From an uncultured Collinsella sp. (GTDB lineage: Bacteria > Actinomycetota > Coriobacteriia > Coriobacteriales > Coriobacteriaceae), in the NCBI GenBank assembly GCA_902470805.1, contig CABRHX010000011.1, positions 1-64,000 of the forward strand: a stretch of 64,000 bases of DNA. The letters are read 5' to 3'. Below the pieces are notes generated by a model. The model did no database searches, was not told where the DNA came from, and worked only from the letters and a program-made list of their open reading frames with translations. Within the stretch, counting starts at the first letter, position 1; each line of letters begins with the position of its first letter. The position numbers and the translations under genes are program-made. Below, one piece after another: positions 34,452 to 42,901 of the stretch.

Positions 34452-34728
34452 GCAGTCCTCCTGTCTGGTACGCCGCCGTGCTCTGTGAGTCGGTGATACG
34501 TCGATCTGCAGCGCTCGCGCAGCGGCATTGAAAATACTGATTCAATGTAGCGCATCGAGCGCATCGATGCACCCCGCAACGGGCGCATGTGCAGAAAAAG
34601 TTTGCGAGCGGAGGGGATGGGCATGGCACCGGGCACGATGAGTTCATGGAACACAGGGGCACCATAATTAGATGCCAATGGCGTGGTAGAACTGTGCTCG
34701 ATATGCATCCGCAAAAGAAAGAGGCACC

Positions 34729-35370
34729 ATGGTCTCGCGGGTTCTCTACCGACCGTTTGATACCGAAGACTTCGACGCCATCGCGCTGATTCTGCAGCAA
34801 CTTTGGCATAACAATTCGGATAACGATGAGTACAACCGCCTTGAGGCCGCGTGCGACCTCGCCTATTGCCTTTCGTCGTCGACGTTTTCACAGGTTGCCG
34901 TAATCGACGGTCAGGCGCGTGGCATTTCGCTCGCGCGTGCGGGACAGAGCTCCGGCGCCACTATCAACGAGCATTGGATGGATACCGAGCGTGCGCTGTT
35001 GTCGCAGATGCGTGAGCTAGAACCCGAATCGTGCGCCGAGTACCTCTCGTTTGTGCGCGCAACTATCCGAACTAACAACCGCCTGCTCGAGAGCAGCCCG
35101 TTGCCGCACGACAACGAGGTTACGCTGCTTGCCGTAGATCGCGATGTCCACGGCCTGGGCGTTGGCACGGTTCTGCTCGATGCCGCGGTCTCGCACCTGT
35201 CCTCGCTTGGAGCGACGAGAGCGCACCTGTACACCGACTCCAACTGCTCGTGGAAGTTCTACGAGATGCACGGCTTTAAGCGCACGGCCACGCACCGCGC
35301 CAACCGCGAAGAGCGCCGTCACGACATGCCGCGCGAAAGCTTCCTCTACGAACTCGATCTAACAGCCTAA
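34729..35370 (+). CDS. GNAT family N-acetyltransferase
   Basis: 213 residues. The acetyl-CoA motif A is in LLAVDRDVHGLGVGTVLLDAA (R/Q-x-x-G-x-G/A version D-V-H-G-L-G-V-G, about 135-150) and motif B in HLYTDSNCSWKFYEMHGFK. The substrate is unknown. It is divergent from purH across a 277-bp gap with no recognised element besides promoters. Its stop is followed within three bases by a family-B repeat. Confidence 0.9.
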   Translation: MVSRVLYRPFDTEDFDAIALILQQLWHNNSDNDEYNRLEAACDLAYCLSSSTFSQVAVIDGQARGISLARAGQSSGATINEHWMDTERALLSQMRELEPESCAEYLSFVRATIRTNNRLLESSPLPHDNEVTLLAVDRDVHGLGVGTVLLDAAVSHLSSLGATRAHLYTDSNCSWKFYEMHGFKRTATHRANREERRHDMPRESFLYELDLTA

Positions 35371-35372
35371 AC

Positions 35373-35482
35373 CCGGCAGTTAGGGACGTTCCTTTTGTGC
35401 CGGCACCCCGGGACACTCCTTGGCAGCAACCGCACCTAGTCGTTGGGAACGTTCTTAAATGACTAGTCGCTGGGGACAGTCT
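35373..35482. repeat. Composite repeat: family B copy 2 followed by family C copy 1
   Basis: 35373-35393 matches the left arm of the 7137 element (CCGGCAGTTAGGGACGTTCC). Then comes GGGACACTCCTTGGCA, also found at 37654-37669. From 35436 the family-C unit CCTAGTCGTTGGGAACGTTC continues to ACTAGTCGCTGGGGACAGTC. It lies between the converging GNAT and DUF2207 genes. Confidence 0.75.
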
Positions 35483-35497
35483 TCGTAGATAGCGCGT

Positions 35498-35545
35498 AAA
35501 AAGGGGATGGGCTTTCCCCGACGGCTGTCGAGAAAAGCCCATCCC
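35498..35545 (-). terminator. Terminator of the DUF2207 gene
   Basis: GGGATGGGCTTTC pairs with GAAAAGCCCATCCC, with CCTTTTTA on the minus strand. Confidence 0.88.
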
Positions 35546-35559
35546 ATAATTTACGACCG

Positions 35560-37503
35560 TTAGAACGTTCCGCCGCCGCCTCCGCCGACGCCGCCTCCGC
35601 CGCCGCCCGAGAAGCCGCCACCGCCGCCGCCGCTCGAGCTATCGGAACTCGACGCCAGCTCACGGATGGTCTCGTGATACACGTCATCGAATGAATCGAG
35701 CGGGGACTCGGTACCGTAATGATGGTAGTACCACCAGTAGCAGGGATAATTGTCATAGAAGCCGTCGGCCTCGCGCACCTCGGGCGGCACGGCCTCGGCA
35801 AGCTGACGCAGCACTTCCTTGGAAACGCCCAGCGCCACGCCCATCACCAGCAGCTTGTTCCACAGCACCAGATCGCCGGGGACGGCTTCCTTTAGACGCG
35901 TGAAGTCCTCGAGCCAATGCTTAAGTGCCTTGCAGCGAGCCGCCACCTCGGCGCCCTCCGGCGTAAAGCGGCGGAACGTAAGGCCCACGCCGATACCCAC
36001 CAGCACAATCGGCACCGAGATAACCGCGGCGGTAATGTTCGCCTGTGCGCCATCGGTAAAGAAGATGGATCCCACGGGAACAAAGGCAATCAGGATACCA
36101 AGAACCAGGCAAAACACCATTGCAACAATGCCGTCCGAGGCAACGTACTCGCTATCGGCCAGCTTGCCCTTAACGGTGTTCTGATAGTCCTCGAGCTTAT
36201 CACCCACGGGTGTAGCGTGCTGCTTGACGTAGTGCTGCAGCTCGTCGAACGTGCGCGAACGGTCACCGTTCTCGTCAGGCTTAGCACCGGCAAAGAAGAC
36301 CTTGAGCACCATGTGGTCAATGCCCTTGGCCGACTTCCAGCCCGCATCACTCACCGTCACGCGATACGTCTGCTCTTCTTTTTCACGCCCCAACAGACCC
36401 TTCTTGGCCTTGGTCACGGTCGCCTGCTCCAGCTTGATCACACGGTCGTCGGTGAGCTTCATAAGCGTGGCGATATATGCCTGATCGGGCACCTCGTTCC
36501 AGCTCATGAGGGCCGAAAGCACGGCGGGATGGTCGGCCGAAGGCACATCGCGGAAATATTCGTCCTGGAAAAACGGCTTGGGCTTGCGCTTGCGCAGCTT
36601 GAGCATAACGATTGTGCCGGTAAAGGCCACCGCCGCAACAACACTTAGCACGGCAAGTGCATTGGCAATCATGCGAGCGTGAGCGCGGCGGGCGTTAGCT
36701 TCGTCGGCCCATTCCTTCTCTTCGCTCAGGATCGTTGACATGCGCTCTTCGCCCGAAGCGGCAAGCTGCGGCACCCAGTCGCTAGGGAAGGCGATGCGTG
36801 CCTCGGCGAATTCGCCCTGATGCACGCAGGGAATGGTATAGGTGACCATGGGTTCGTCCGCATCGAGCGACACGTCGCCCGTCAGCGGACCGTGGCCCCA
36901 TGCGCGGAAGTTATCGCCTTTGACGGCCGCCGTCCCGGCAGTGGCATTTGCGAAGCGCACTTCCATCTCGACGTCATCGGAATCCGCAGACCAGCCGTCG
37001 CCCACAAACTTCCAGTAGAGCTCGGCGGTATCGGCCCAGTTCATAACCGCACCGGTCATGGTATAGCTCACGTAATAGGTCGCGCTGTCGCCGCTCTCGT
37101 GAGGGCTGAACACCTTAATCCTTACGCCGTCACCGGTCTGCTCGACCGTATAGACGCCAGAGTCGCCCTTGTTCGCGCTATCGACTTTGTTAAACGCGGT
37201 GTCCTCTTCCTCGACACTCAGCACATCGACGCCCGCCGTGCCGCCCTGCTGGTTGGCGCCCGTATTGATCTCCCAAAACACGCCGTTGATGTCGTCGTCG
37301 AAATCAAACTGGCGTCCCTCGACAACGGTCAGCGATCCATCGGCCTCAACCGTGGCACTGATATAGGTCTGGGTCATGGAATAACCGTCGGCGTGTGCGG
37401 CGGCGGGCAGTAGCAGCAATGCAAGCGCGACGAGTGCGCAGACGGAAGCAAATCGCGCAAACGGGCGGCGCTGCCGACAGGTTTTGGCAACGGGGGCGTT
37501 CAT
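35560..37503 (-). CDS. DUF2207 family exported membrane protein
   Basis: 647 residues from ATG 37503 (AAAGGA upstream); the frame opens earlier at 37572. A signal peptide (about 10-40, basic then Leu/Ala-rich, ending AHADG) leads to an extracytoplasmic domain of the DUF2207 type, then membrane helices near 275-300 and 465-530 and cytoplasmic parts. The C-terminus is a Ser/Gly-rich tail with runs of Gly ending GGTF, as in many DUF2207 proteins. Function unknown; often called a predicted membrane protein linked to the cell envelope. Confidence 0.9.
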   Translation of the reverse strand: MNAPVAKTCRQRRPFARFASVCALVALALLLLPAAAHADGYSMTQTYISATVEADGSLTVVEGRQFDFDDDINGVFWEINTGANQQGGTAGVDVLSVEEEDTAFNKVDSANKGDSGVYTVEQTGDGVRIKVFSPHESGDSATYYVSYTMTGAVMNWADTAELYWKFVGDGWSADSDDVEMEVRFANATAGTAAVKGDNFRAWGHGPLTGDVSLDADEPMVTYTIPCVHQGEFAEARIAFPSDWVPQLAASGEERMSTILSEEKEWADEANARRAHARMIANALAVLSVVAAVAFTGTIVMLKLRKRKPKPFFQDEYFRDVPSADHPAVLSALMSWNEVPDQAYIATLMKLTDDRVIKLEQATVTKAKKGLLGREKEEQTYRVTVSDAGWKSAKGIDHMVLKVFFAGAKPDENGDRSRTFDELQHYVKQHATPVGDKLEDYQNTVKGKLADSEYVASDGIVAMVFCLVLGILIAFVPVGSIFFTDGAQANITAAVISVPIVLVGIGVGLTFRRFTPEGAEVAARCKALKHWLEDFTRLKEAVPGDLVLWNKLLVMGVALGVSKEVLRQLAEAVPPEVREADGFYDNYPCYWWYYHHYGTESPLDSFDDVYHETIRELASSSDSSSGGGGGGFSGGGGGGVGGGGGGTF

Positions 37504-37615
37504 AGGCACATCCTTTGTCTGTGATACCAGCAACGCCATTGTCCCACGTTTACGGGCGCACATGACGAACATCTAGGCCAGCGGAGTATCAAACGGGACG
37601 AAAGTCACGCCCGCG

Positions 37616-37669
37616 GCCGGCACCTGGGGACGTTCCTTATCTGCTGGCAATCTGGGACACTCCTTGGCA
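37616..37669. repeat. Intergenic palindrome family B, copy 3
   Basis: GCCGGCACCTGGGGACGTTC, then CTGCTGGCAATCTGGGACAC and TCCTTGGCA. It has the same two modules as at 35373. It lies upstream of the DUF2207 gene in the 37504-38012 gap. Confidence 0.75.
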
Positions 37670-37762
37670 TAGCCCGCTCCGGCCATAGATACCACTTCAT
37701 AGCTCCGTCACAGGTGTAGCGGCTTTGTGTTGCCGCGACGCGCACTGATTGAGTCCGTGAGC

Positions 37763-37874
37763 AAGGGGCATAAAGCAGTTGAGCGAAAACGGTTTGCCCC
37801 TTTGCCGTTCGCTTGAGGATCATGTCCCCCTTTTCCGCGGAAACCCCGGCAGTTGCGAAGAGCTGCCGGGGTTT
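37763..37874 (+). ncRNA. Candidate structured RNA ending in a terminator-like hairpin
   Basis: AAGGGGCA (37763-37770) pairs with TGCCCCTT (37795-37802); an alternative stem pairs AGCG-AACGG with CCGTT-CGCT. A 12-bp perfect hairpin AAACCCCGGCAG / CTGCCGGGGTTT (37841-37874) follows, then CTGTCGTTTG. No protein gene is placed to use this terminator on the plus strand. On the minus strand a 70-codon open frame passes through, weakly supported. The rest of the gap holds a family-B repeat. Confidence 0.35.
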
Positions 37875-38012
37875 CTGTCGTTTGAGGGGTTGGGCTGGCG
37901 GGTGGCGATCGAGCTGTCGAGCCGGTGGTCCGGCATGCGCAACGCGCGGCCTCGCCAACTTGCAGGCCACGGCAGCGTCTCCCCCACCGCGCCCCGCGCT
38001 ATACTCGTCCGC

Positions 38013-39014
38013 ATGGATATCAACGCACGCAACATAGCAACACACGCCGCGGACGCACCAGCAACGGCAGCGCCCACCCACGTCATGGGCCGTTTTGCCC
38101 CGTCGCCCTCGGGCCGCATGCACCTGGGCAACGTGTTCAGCTGCCTGTGCGCGTGGCTTTCGGCCCGCAGCCAGGGCGGCAGCATCGTGTTGCGCATCGA
38201 GGACCTGGACGATCGCTGCAAGCGCCCGGAACTTGCCGCCCAATTGATTGACGACCTAGCCTGGCTGGGGCTTGAGTGGGACGAAGGCCCCTACTACCAG
38301 CACGATCGCCTGGACTTGTACGAGGACGCCCTGCACCAGCTGCAAGACGCCGGCCTCACCTATCCCTGCTTTTGCACGCGCGCCGAGCTCCACACCGCAA
38401 GCGCGCCGCACGCCAGCGACGGCACGCCCATCTACCGCGGCGCCTGCCGAGGCCTTTCTGCCGAGGAGGTTGCCCGCCGCAGTGCCCTGCGCGCTCCCGC
38501 CACGCGCCTGCGCGTGCCCGCCGTCGACGACCTCGCCGGCGACGTGATCGAATTCGTTGACCGCACGTACGGAGCCCAATGCGAGGCACTCGCCACCGAG
38601 TGCGGCGATTTTTTGGTACGCCGCAGCGACGGTGTTTTTGCCTATCAGCTAGCCGTGGTGGTCGATGACGCCGCCATGGGTGTTACCGAGATCGTACGCG
38701 GATGCGACCTGCTGGGCTCCACGCCGCGTCAGATCTACCTGCAGCATCTGCTGGGACTTCCCACGCCGCACTACGCGCACATTCCGCTGCTCATGTCGCC
38801 GGACGGCCGCCGCCTTTCCAAGCGCGACCGTGATCTGGACCTGGGCGAACTACGCGCCCGCTTTGGCACGCCCGAGACACTGCTGGGATGGCTCGCCGGG
38901 CAAACGGGCATCGCACCGGACGCCACGCCGCGCACCGCCGAGCAGCTGGCCGAGCACTTTAGCTGGGATGTTATCCGCGCACACCGGGAGAGCATCACTG
39001 TAACGGTTGCGTAG
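38013..39014 (+). CDS. gluQ: Glutamyl-Q tRNA(Asp) synthetase
   Basis: 333 residues from ATG 38013. A class I synthetase core without anticodon domain, which puts Glu onto the queuosine base of tRNA(Asp). RFAPSPSGRMHLGN holds the HIGH-like motif, CFCTR...YRGACR the zinc ligands, and LSKRD the KMSKS-like motif. No Shine-Dalgarno is visible; instead TATACT lies seven bases before the ATG, which suggests a leaderless transcript. The frame runs upstream to 37779 but that part crosses the hairpin region. A non-discriminating GluRS is the alternative, but the short C-terminus argues against it. Confidence 0.88.
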   Translation: MDINARNIATHAADAPATAAPTHVMGRFAPSPSGRMHLGNVFSCLCAWLSARSQGGSIVLRIEDLDDRCKRPELAAQLIDDLAWLGLEWDEGPYYQHDRLDLYEDALHQLQDAGLTYPCFCTRAELHTASAPHASDGTPIYRGACRGLSAEEVARRSALRAPATRLRVPAVDDLAGDVIEFVDRTYGAQCEALATECGDFLVRRSDGVFAYQLAVVVDDAAMGVTEIVRGCDLLGSTPRQIYLQHLLGLPTPHYAHIPLLMSPDGRRLSKRDRDLDLGELRARFGTPETLLGWLAGQTGIAPDATPRTAEQLAEHFSWDVIRAHRESITVTVA

Positions 39015-39067
39015 CCAAACGCCTCGCCCCCCTTCGACCCCCTTCAACGAGGACATAATTCTGCGCC

Positions 39068-39096
39068 TTGTTATGTACGGAATAATTCCGTACAAT
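39068..39096 (+). promoter_or_regulatory. Promoter with palindromic operator in the spacer (toxin-antitoxin operon)
   Basis: TTGTTA (39068-39073) and TACAAT (39091-39096) are 17 bp apart. Half-sites TGTACGGAAT and ATTCCGTACA flank a central A (39074-39094), filling the spacer and the first bases of the -10. It is a textbook site for auto-repression by the ribbon-helix-helix antitoxin made from the next gene. Confidence 0.75.
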
Positions 39097-39117
39097 TACC
39101 TAAAGGAGGTTTTTGCC

Positions 39118-39384
39118 ATGCCAACGATTGAGAAACAACGCCGTATGGATCTAAGGCTGACCGAACGTCAACGCCTTACTTACGAACGCGCCGCGGCCTT
39201 GCGCGGGCAAACTCTCACCCAATGGGCCACAACTCACCTTGACGAGAGCTCCGCACGTGATATCGCCGAGGCGTCAACAACCTATCTTTCTCCTGATGGT
39301 TTCGATGCATTTTGCGAAATGCTCGATTCCCCCATGCCCCAAGCCGCAAAAGCGCTGCTTGACCGTAAAGCAGTTTGGGAATGA
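39118..39384 (+). CDS. DUF1778/TacA-like ribbon-helix-helix antitoxin
   Basis: 88 residues from ATG 39118 (AAAGGAGG upstream). RMDLRLTERQRLTYERAAAL is the RHH strand-helix, and the C-terminal part (FDAFCEMLDSPMPQAAKALL) matches the toxin-neutralising tail of TacA-type antitoxins. It should bind the palindrome in its promoter and mask the acetyltransferase toxin. Its stop overlaps the toxin start (ATGA). Confidence 0.92.
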   Translation: MPTIEKQRRMDLRLTERQRLTYERAAALRGQTLTQWATTHLDESSARDIAEASTTYLSPDGFDAFCEMLDSPMPQAAKALLDRKAVWE

Positions 39385-39854
39385 GCACATTTACCAAGCC
39401 CGTTCAACTCCCCGTTGGTCAAGGTATCGAGGCTTTCCACTGTGGAAATACTCTTGTAGACGGATGGGTTAAAAACAGATCAGCCTCGGCGCGGAGAAGA
39501 GGATCAGCGGTTATATACGCATCGTATTGCGACGGCGCAGTCGCTGGGTTTTATACGCTGTGCACGCACTCCGTGGCTCGCGAAAATGTTGATGGAGGAT
39601 GGTTCGTGCGAAACTCCCCCTCCCAAGTTCCCACTGTGCTGCTTGGAATGATGGGGGTCGATGAGAAGTTCAAGGGGCTTGGTCTTGGAGCGTCACTGCT
39701 CAAAGATGCCATCGAGAATGCCTTGAAAATTTCTGCCCTAGCAGGAGCGCGAGCTTTGGTTGTCGATCCAGTAGATGATAAGGCGGCAGCATTCTATGCT
39801 CATTTTGGCTTCGCCACCCTACCCGGCACCAACCGAATGGCACTGAAACTCTAG
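39381..39854 (+). CDS. TacT-like GNAT toxin
   Basis: 157 residues from the ATG overlapping the antitoxin stop. The GNAT acetyl-CoA motif is GVDEKFKGLGLGASLL (about 92-107), and VVDPVDDKAAAFYAHFGF is the conserved end with the catalytic Tyr region. TacT toxins acetylate the amino group of charged tRNAs and stop translation. Pairing with the DUF1778 antitoxin supports toxin rather than housekeeping function. The base composition is somewhat less G+C-rich than neighbours, in keeping with horizontal acquisition. Confidence 0.92.
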   Translation: MSTFTKPVQLPVGQGIEAFHCGNTLVDGWVKNRSASARRRGSAVIYASYCDGAVAGFYTLCTHSVARENVDGGWFVRNSPSQVPTVLLGMMGVDEKFKGLGLGASLLKDAIENALKISALAGARALVVDPVDDKAAAFYAHFGFATLPGTNRMALKL

Positions 39855-39886
39855 ATTGTCGGGCGACAACCCCTCCAATTCCCAGT

Positions 39887-39949
39887 ATGCCTTAAGTTAC
39901 CCTACAGATAATGATTACTACCGAAATGTAGGGTAACTACCCAAGGCAT
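39887..39949. repeat. Inverted repeat after the toxin-antitoxin operon
   Basis: AGTTACCCTACA and TGTAGGGTAACT are perfect 12-bp arms, extended after a small bulge by ATGCCTT / AAGGCAT. The centre is 21 nt. It lies between the convergent toxin and phosphoesterase genes and has no T-run. Confidence 0.7.
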
Positions 39950-39976
39950 CATATGAAGCGTTCGCTATACCTGCCC

Positions 39977-40702
39977 CTACGCAACATCCCAGGGCTGGAG
40001 TTCGTCGCCCAGGCGAACGATGCAGTCGTAGAGCACGGTATGGCGCTCGGCCGGGTTGGCATCCCGATGAAAATGCCCGTAGTACCAGCGCTTGTAGTCC
40101 AAGCGGTCTTCCAGTTCATCGAAAAATGCCGTAAGTCGATCAACCGCGGGGCAATTCCAGCCGGGTGCCGGGTAAAGCGTGGGCGAAAGCATGCGCGTGG
40201 AGCAGGTATGGGTGATCGCATAGTCGACCTTCCAGCCCACGCTGTCGAGCTTTGCCCGCGCCTCCTCAAAGTTGCGCTCGTCCGGCAGCTCCTGCGGCCA
40301 CCAGCTGGAATACGGAATGCGGCATTCCTTATCCACGCTCGTGGCGCCGCCCATGGTAAAGATCGTTGAGCCGTCGAGCTCAAAAACCTCACCGCGCGTC
40401 AGGCGTCGGATGGGCGAGGTGTCCGACAGACGCTGCGTCAGGCCTCCGTGCCACAGCTCCATGGGGCGCTCCGACCAGTGATCGAAACGCTCATGGTTGC
40501 CGTCGACAAACAGCACGGTATAGGGGCGCGACTCAAGCCAGGCGATGTCGGCACATTCCTCGGCAGAGAAATCCCACGGAAAGCCAAAGTCGCCCGCGAT
40601 GATGAGATAGTCGTCACTTGTCAGACCATCCCCAAGATCCCAGTCGCGAAGCTTTTGCATGTCGACGCCGCCGTGAATATCGCCCGTCACATAGACCGCC
40701 AT
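39977..40702 (-). CDS. Metallophosphoesterase (calcineurin-like)
   Basis: 241 residues from ATG 40702; the frame opens at 40738. Dimetal motifs are in order: GDIHGG, GDFGFPW, GNHE (VDGNHERFD), then THTCSTR and GHFHRD. The substrate cannot be named; similar proteins are often annotated as phosphatases near mobile regions. It converges on the toxin gene. Confidence 0.88.
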   Translation of the reverse strand: MAVYVTGDIHGGVDMQKLRDWDLGDGLTSDDYLIIAGDFGFPWDFSAEECADIAWLESRPYTVLFVDGNHERFDHWSERPMELWHGGLTQRLSDTSPIRRLTRGEVFELDGSTIFTMGGATSVDKECRIPYSSWWPQELPDERNFEEARAKLDSVGWKVDYAITHTCSTRMLSPTLYPAPGWNCPAVDRLTAFFDELEDRLDYKRWYYGHFHRDANPAERHTVLYDCIVRLGDELQPWDVA

Positions 40703-40787
40703 CGGATCACCACTTCCCTGTAAGTCGCTAGCCCACATTCTGCAAGATCACTAAGTCAACCGTTCCAGCCCTTCCATCCTTTGGGAC

Positions 40788-41027
40788 CTACCCCTCGCTC
40801 TTCCATCCAAACGGGTCAAACACCCAAAAGATCAGATCGAGCACGCCGCCGGTCATCATGGCGCCGGCAAGAGCCATGCAAACATGCAGAGAACTGGCAC
40901 TTCGGAGCACATCAAACGGCCCCAGAACAGCCAGCAGCGCGACCGTTGCGCCGGCAAGGCACAGCGCGAGGCACGGCCCCGCGTCCTTAACGCACTTCTT
41001 TGCGAGATGCTTTGCGTTGTCACTCAT
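40788..41027 (-). CDS. Small two-helix membrane protein, hypothetical
   Basis: 79 residues from ATG 41027 (AAGGAG ten bases upstream); the frame can be read from 41177 but lacks support there. Two hydrophobic helices (about 20-38 and 46-68) follow a basic N-terminus. Unknown function. It stands 85 bp upstream of the phosphoesterase gene in the same direction and could be co-transcribed. Confidence 0.6.
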   Translation of the reverse strand: MSDNAKHLAKKCVKDAGPCLALCLAGATVALLAVLGPFDVLRSASSLHVCMALAGAMMTGGVLDLIFWVFDPFGWKSEG

Positions 41028-41189
41028 CAATATCGAACTCCTTAGAGGGTCGTTGTTTGGGTACATGCCTCCGCGGCAGAGCAGGGCGGCAGGGTAAGTG
41101 TCACATGTCGTGCGGACATCAATGGAGAAACCGCCTGCTCGACCAACCCTTGGCGTCGTTTTGTACCGGCACCCCATCCCCCGCTATCA

Positions 41190-41368
41190 AGGTCTAATAC
41201 TTTTCCCGAGAAGTGAACGGCTGTTTTTAGACCCCTGAAACATCCGCATCTTTCGGCGGCAAAATCGCAGGATTCCAGCACCGAAACCGCAGGAAACGGC
41301 ACCTCTAAAGTGTCGATGCTTCGGGGGTCCGATTTAGCTCGTTCACTTCTCGGAAAAGTATTAGACCT
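41190..41368. repeat. 179-bp MITE-like element with 30-bp terminal inverted repeats
   Basis: Left arm 41190-41219 (AGGTCTAATACTTTTCCCGA then GAAGTGAACG) is the reverse complement of 41340-41368 except for one missing C. The pairing continues inward imperfectly (GACCCCTGAAACATC against the complement of GATGCTTCGGGGGTC). No open frame of note. The gap 41028-41560 contains this element and nothing else I recognise. Confidence 0.75.
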
Positions 41369-41560
41369 CGCTGCTAGCCATCCAAAAAGACACCTCTCCC
41401 TTCCCCACCGCCACCCAAAAACTCATCCAACATTAATCTTGGCTCAAGAATCGCTTAATCTATAACCTGCACTATAGAGTTCGAACAAGGGGCGGGGCGA
41501 CGCCGCGCAACGCAGGCCGCCGAACGCAACGCTCGCGCCCATCGAACGAAAGGACAGGTC

Positions 41561-42103
41561 ATGGACGACCTCGAAAAAGTTGAAACCATCCGCACCAAGT
41601 GCAACGTGAGCTACACCGATGCCAAGGCGGCGCTCGACGCTGCCGACGGCAACGTTTTGGATGCCATCATTTGGCTCGAGTCGCAGGGCAAGACGCAGAC
41701 CACGTCGGCGCACGCCGCCACCGAGTCCGCGCCGGTCGACGAGCCCTCGGCCGAGATGGTCGCCGCGCAGGCCGCCTACGAAAAGTCGAGCGAAAAGACC
41801 GACTTCTCCAAGAAGATGGACAGCGTGTGGGAGTACCTCAAAAAGCTCTTCCGTCTGAGCCTGGACACCAAGTTTATCGCCACGCGCCGCGATGCGATCA
41901 TCCTCAACATCCCCATCCTGATCCCCATCATCGCCCTGTTTGCCTGGGGCGCTACGATTTGGCTGATGCTGATTGGCCTGTTCTTTGGCATGCGCTACCG
42001 CATCGATAGCGACGGCGACGTGCCCGGCAGCATCAACAACCTTATGAATCACGCTGCCGATGCCGCGGACGACATCAAGCAAAATCTGAACGACGACAAG
42101 TAA
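41561..42103 (+). CDS. DUF4342 / UBA-like domain membrane protein
   Basis: 180 residues. Residues 1-45 form a UBA-like helical bundle (DLEKVETIRTKCNVSYTDAK, then DAADGNVLDAIIWLESQG), which matches the DUF4342 type. After a linker, a hydrophobic region near 105-145 gives one or two membrane helices. The function is unknown. It is 18 bp upstream of a response-regulator gene and probably co-transcribed, so it may feed into that system. AAAGGA precedes the ATG. Confidence 0.85.
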   Translation: MDDLEKVETIRTKCNVSYTDAKAALDAADGNVLDAIIWLESQGKTQTTSAHAATESAPVDEPSAEMVAAQAAYEKSSEKTDFSKKMDSVWEYLKKLFRLSLDTKFIATRRDAIILNIPILIPIIALFAWGATIWLMLIGLFFGMRYRIDSDGDVPGSINNLMNHAADAADDIKQNLNDDK

Positions 42104-42121
42104 TCGCAGACGGGGGCACGC

Positions 42122-42901
42122 ATGGCACGGATCCTGATCGTAGAGGACGAGGAAAAAATCGCCCGCTTTGTGACGCTCGAGCTGGAGCACGAGGGCTACC
42201 AGGTGGAACACGCCGCCGATGGCCGCACCGCCGTTGAGCTGGCGCTGGAGCGCGACTACGATCTTATTCTGCTCGATGTGCTGTTGCCGCAGCTCAACGG
42301 CATGGAGGTCCTGCGGCGCGTCCGCAAGCACAAGGACGTGCCGGTAATAATGGTCACCGCGCGAGACGCCGTGATGGACAAGGTTGCCGGGCTCGATGCC
42401 GGCGCCGACGATTACCTGACCAAGCCATTTGCGATTGAGGAACTGTTCGCCCGGATCCGCGTGGCGCTGAAGCGCTCGGAGGCCGTGCGGGCGGCTTCGG
42501 GCGTTGGCGGCGTTTGGGCGGACGTAGCGAGCGGCACGGGCGTCGGCGCCGCTGCGATACCCCCGGTCAGCGACTCGACCCAGGTTTCCGCCACGCCCTC
42601 CCCCGCCACGCTCGCCGTGGGCTCGGTTGCGCTCGACCCCGACCGCCGCGAAGTCACGGTCGGCGGCTCGCCCATCGCGCTCACGGCCCGCGAGTTCGAC
42701 GTCCTCGCCCTGCTTATGGCGCACGCCGAGACCGTGCTCACGCGCGAGCGTATCGCGCACGAGGCGCTGGGCTACGAATACGTGGGCGACACCAACAACG
42801 TCGACGTGCACATCGCGCACCTGCGCGCCAAGATCGAGGATGCCGGCGGCGCCCGCATCATCCAGACCGTGCGCGGGGTGGGCTATGTCTGCCGTGCGTA
42901 A
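42122..42901 (+). CDS. OmpR family response regulator with extended linker
   Basis: 259 residues. Receiver domain (1-120) with VEDEE and phospho-acceptor D52 in LLDVLLP; winged helix (about 165-259) ending RGVGYVCRA. The linker between them is about 45 residues of Ala/Gly/Ser/Thr/Pro, longer than usual. Its end overlaps the kinase start by 17 nt, so the pair is translationally coupled. Confidence 0.93.
   Translation: MARILIVEDEEKIARFVTLELEHEGYQVEHAADGRTAVELALERDYDLILLDVLLPQLNGMEVLRRVRKHKDVPVIMVTARDAVMDKVAGLDAGADDYLTKPFAIEELFARIRVALKRSEAVRAASGVGGVWADVASGTGVGAAAIPPVSDSTQVSATPSPATLAVGSVALDPDRREVTVGGSPIALTAREFDVLALLMAHAETVLTRERIAHEALGYEYVGDTNNVDVHIAHLRAKIEDAGGARIIQTVRGVGYVCRA

Noticed and set aside
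37605..38243. 212-codon minus-strand frame across the gluQ start and the hairpin gap
   Set aside because: It runs through repeats and opposite a conserved synthetase N-terminus. A short part (about 37680-37830) reads plausibly but has no supported start.
38013..39014. Considered as a full glutamyl-tRNA synthetase
   Set aside because: It lacks the anticodon-binding domain and has the GluQRS-type zinc site and length.
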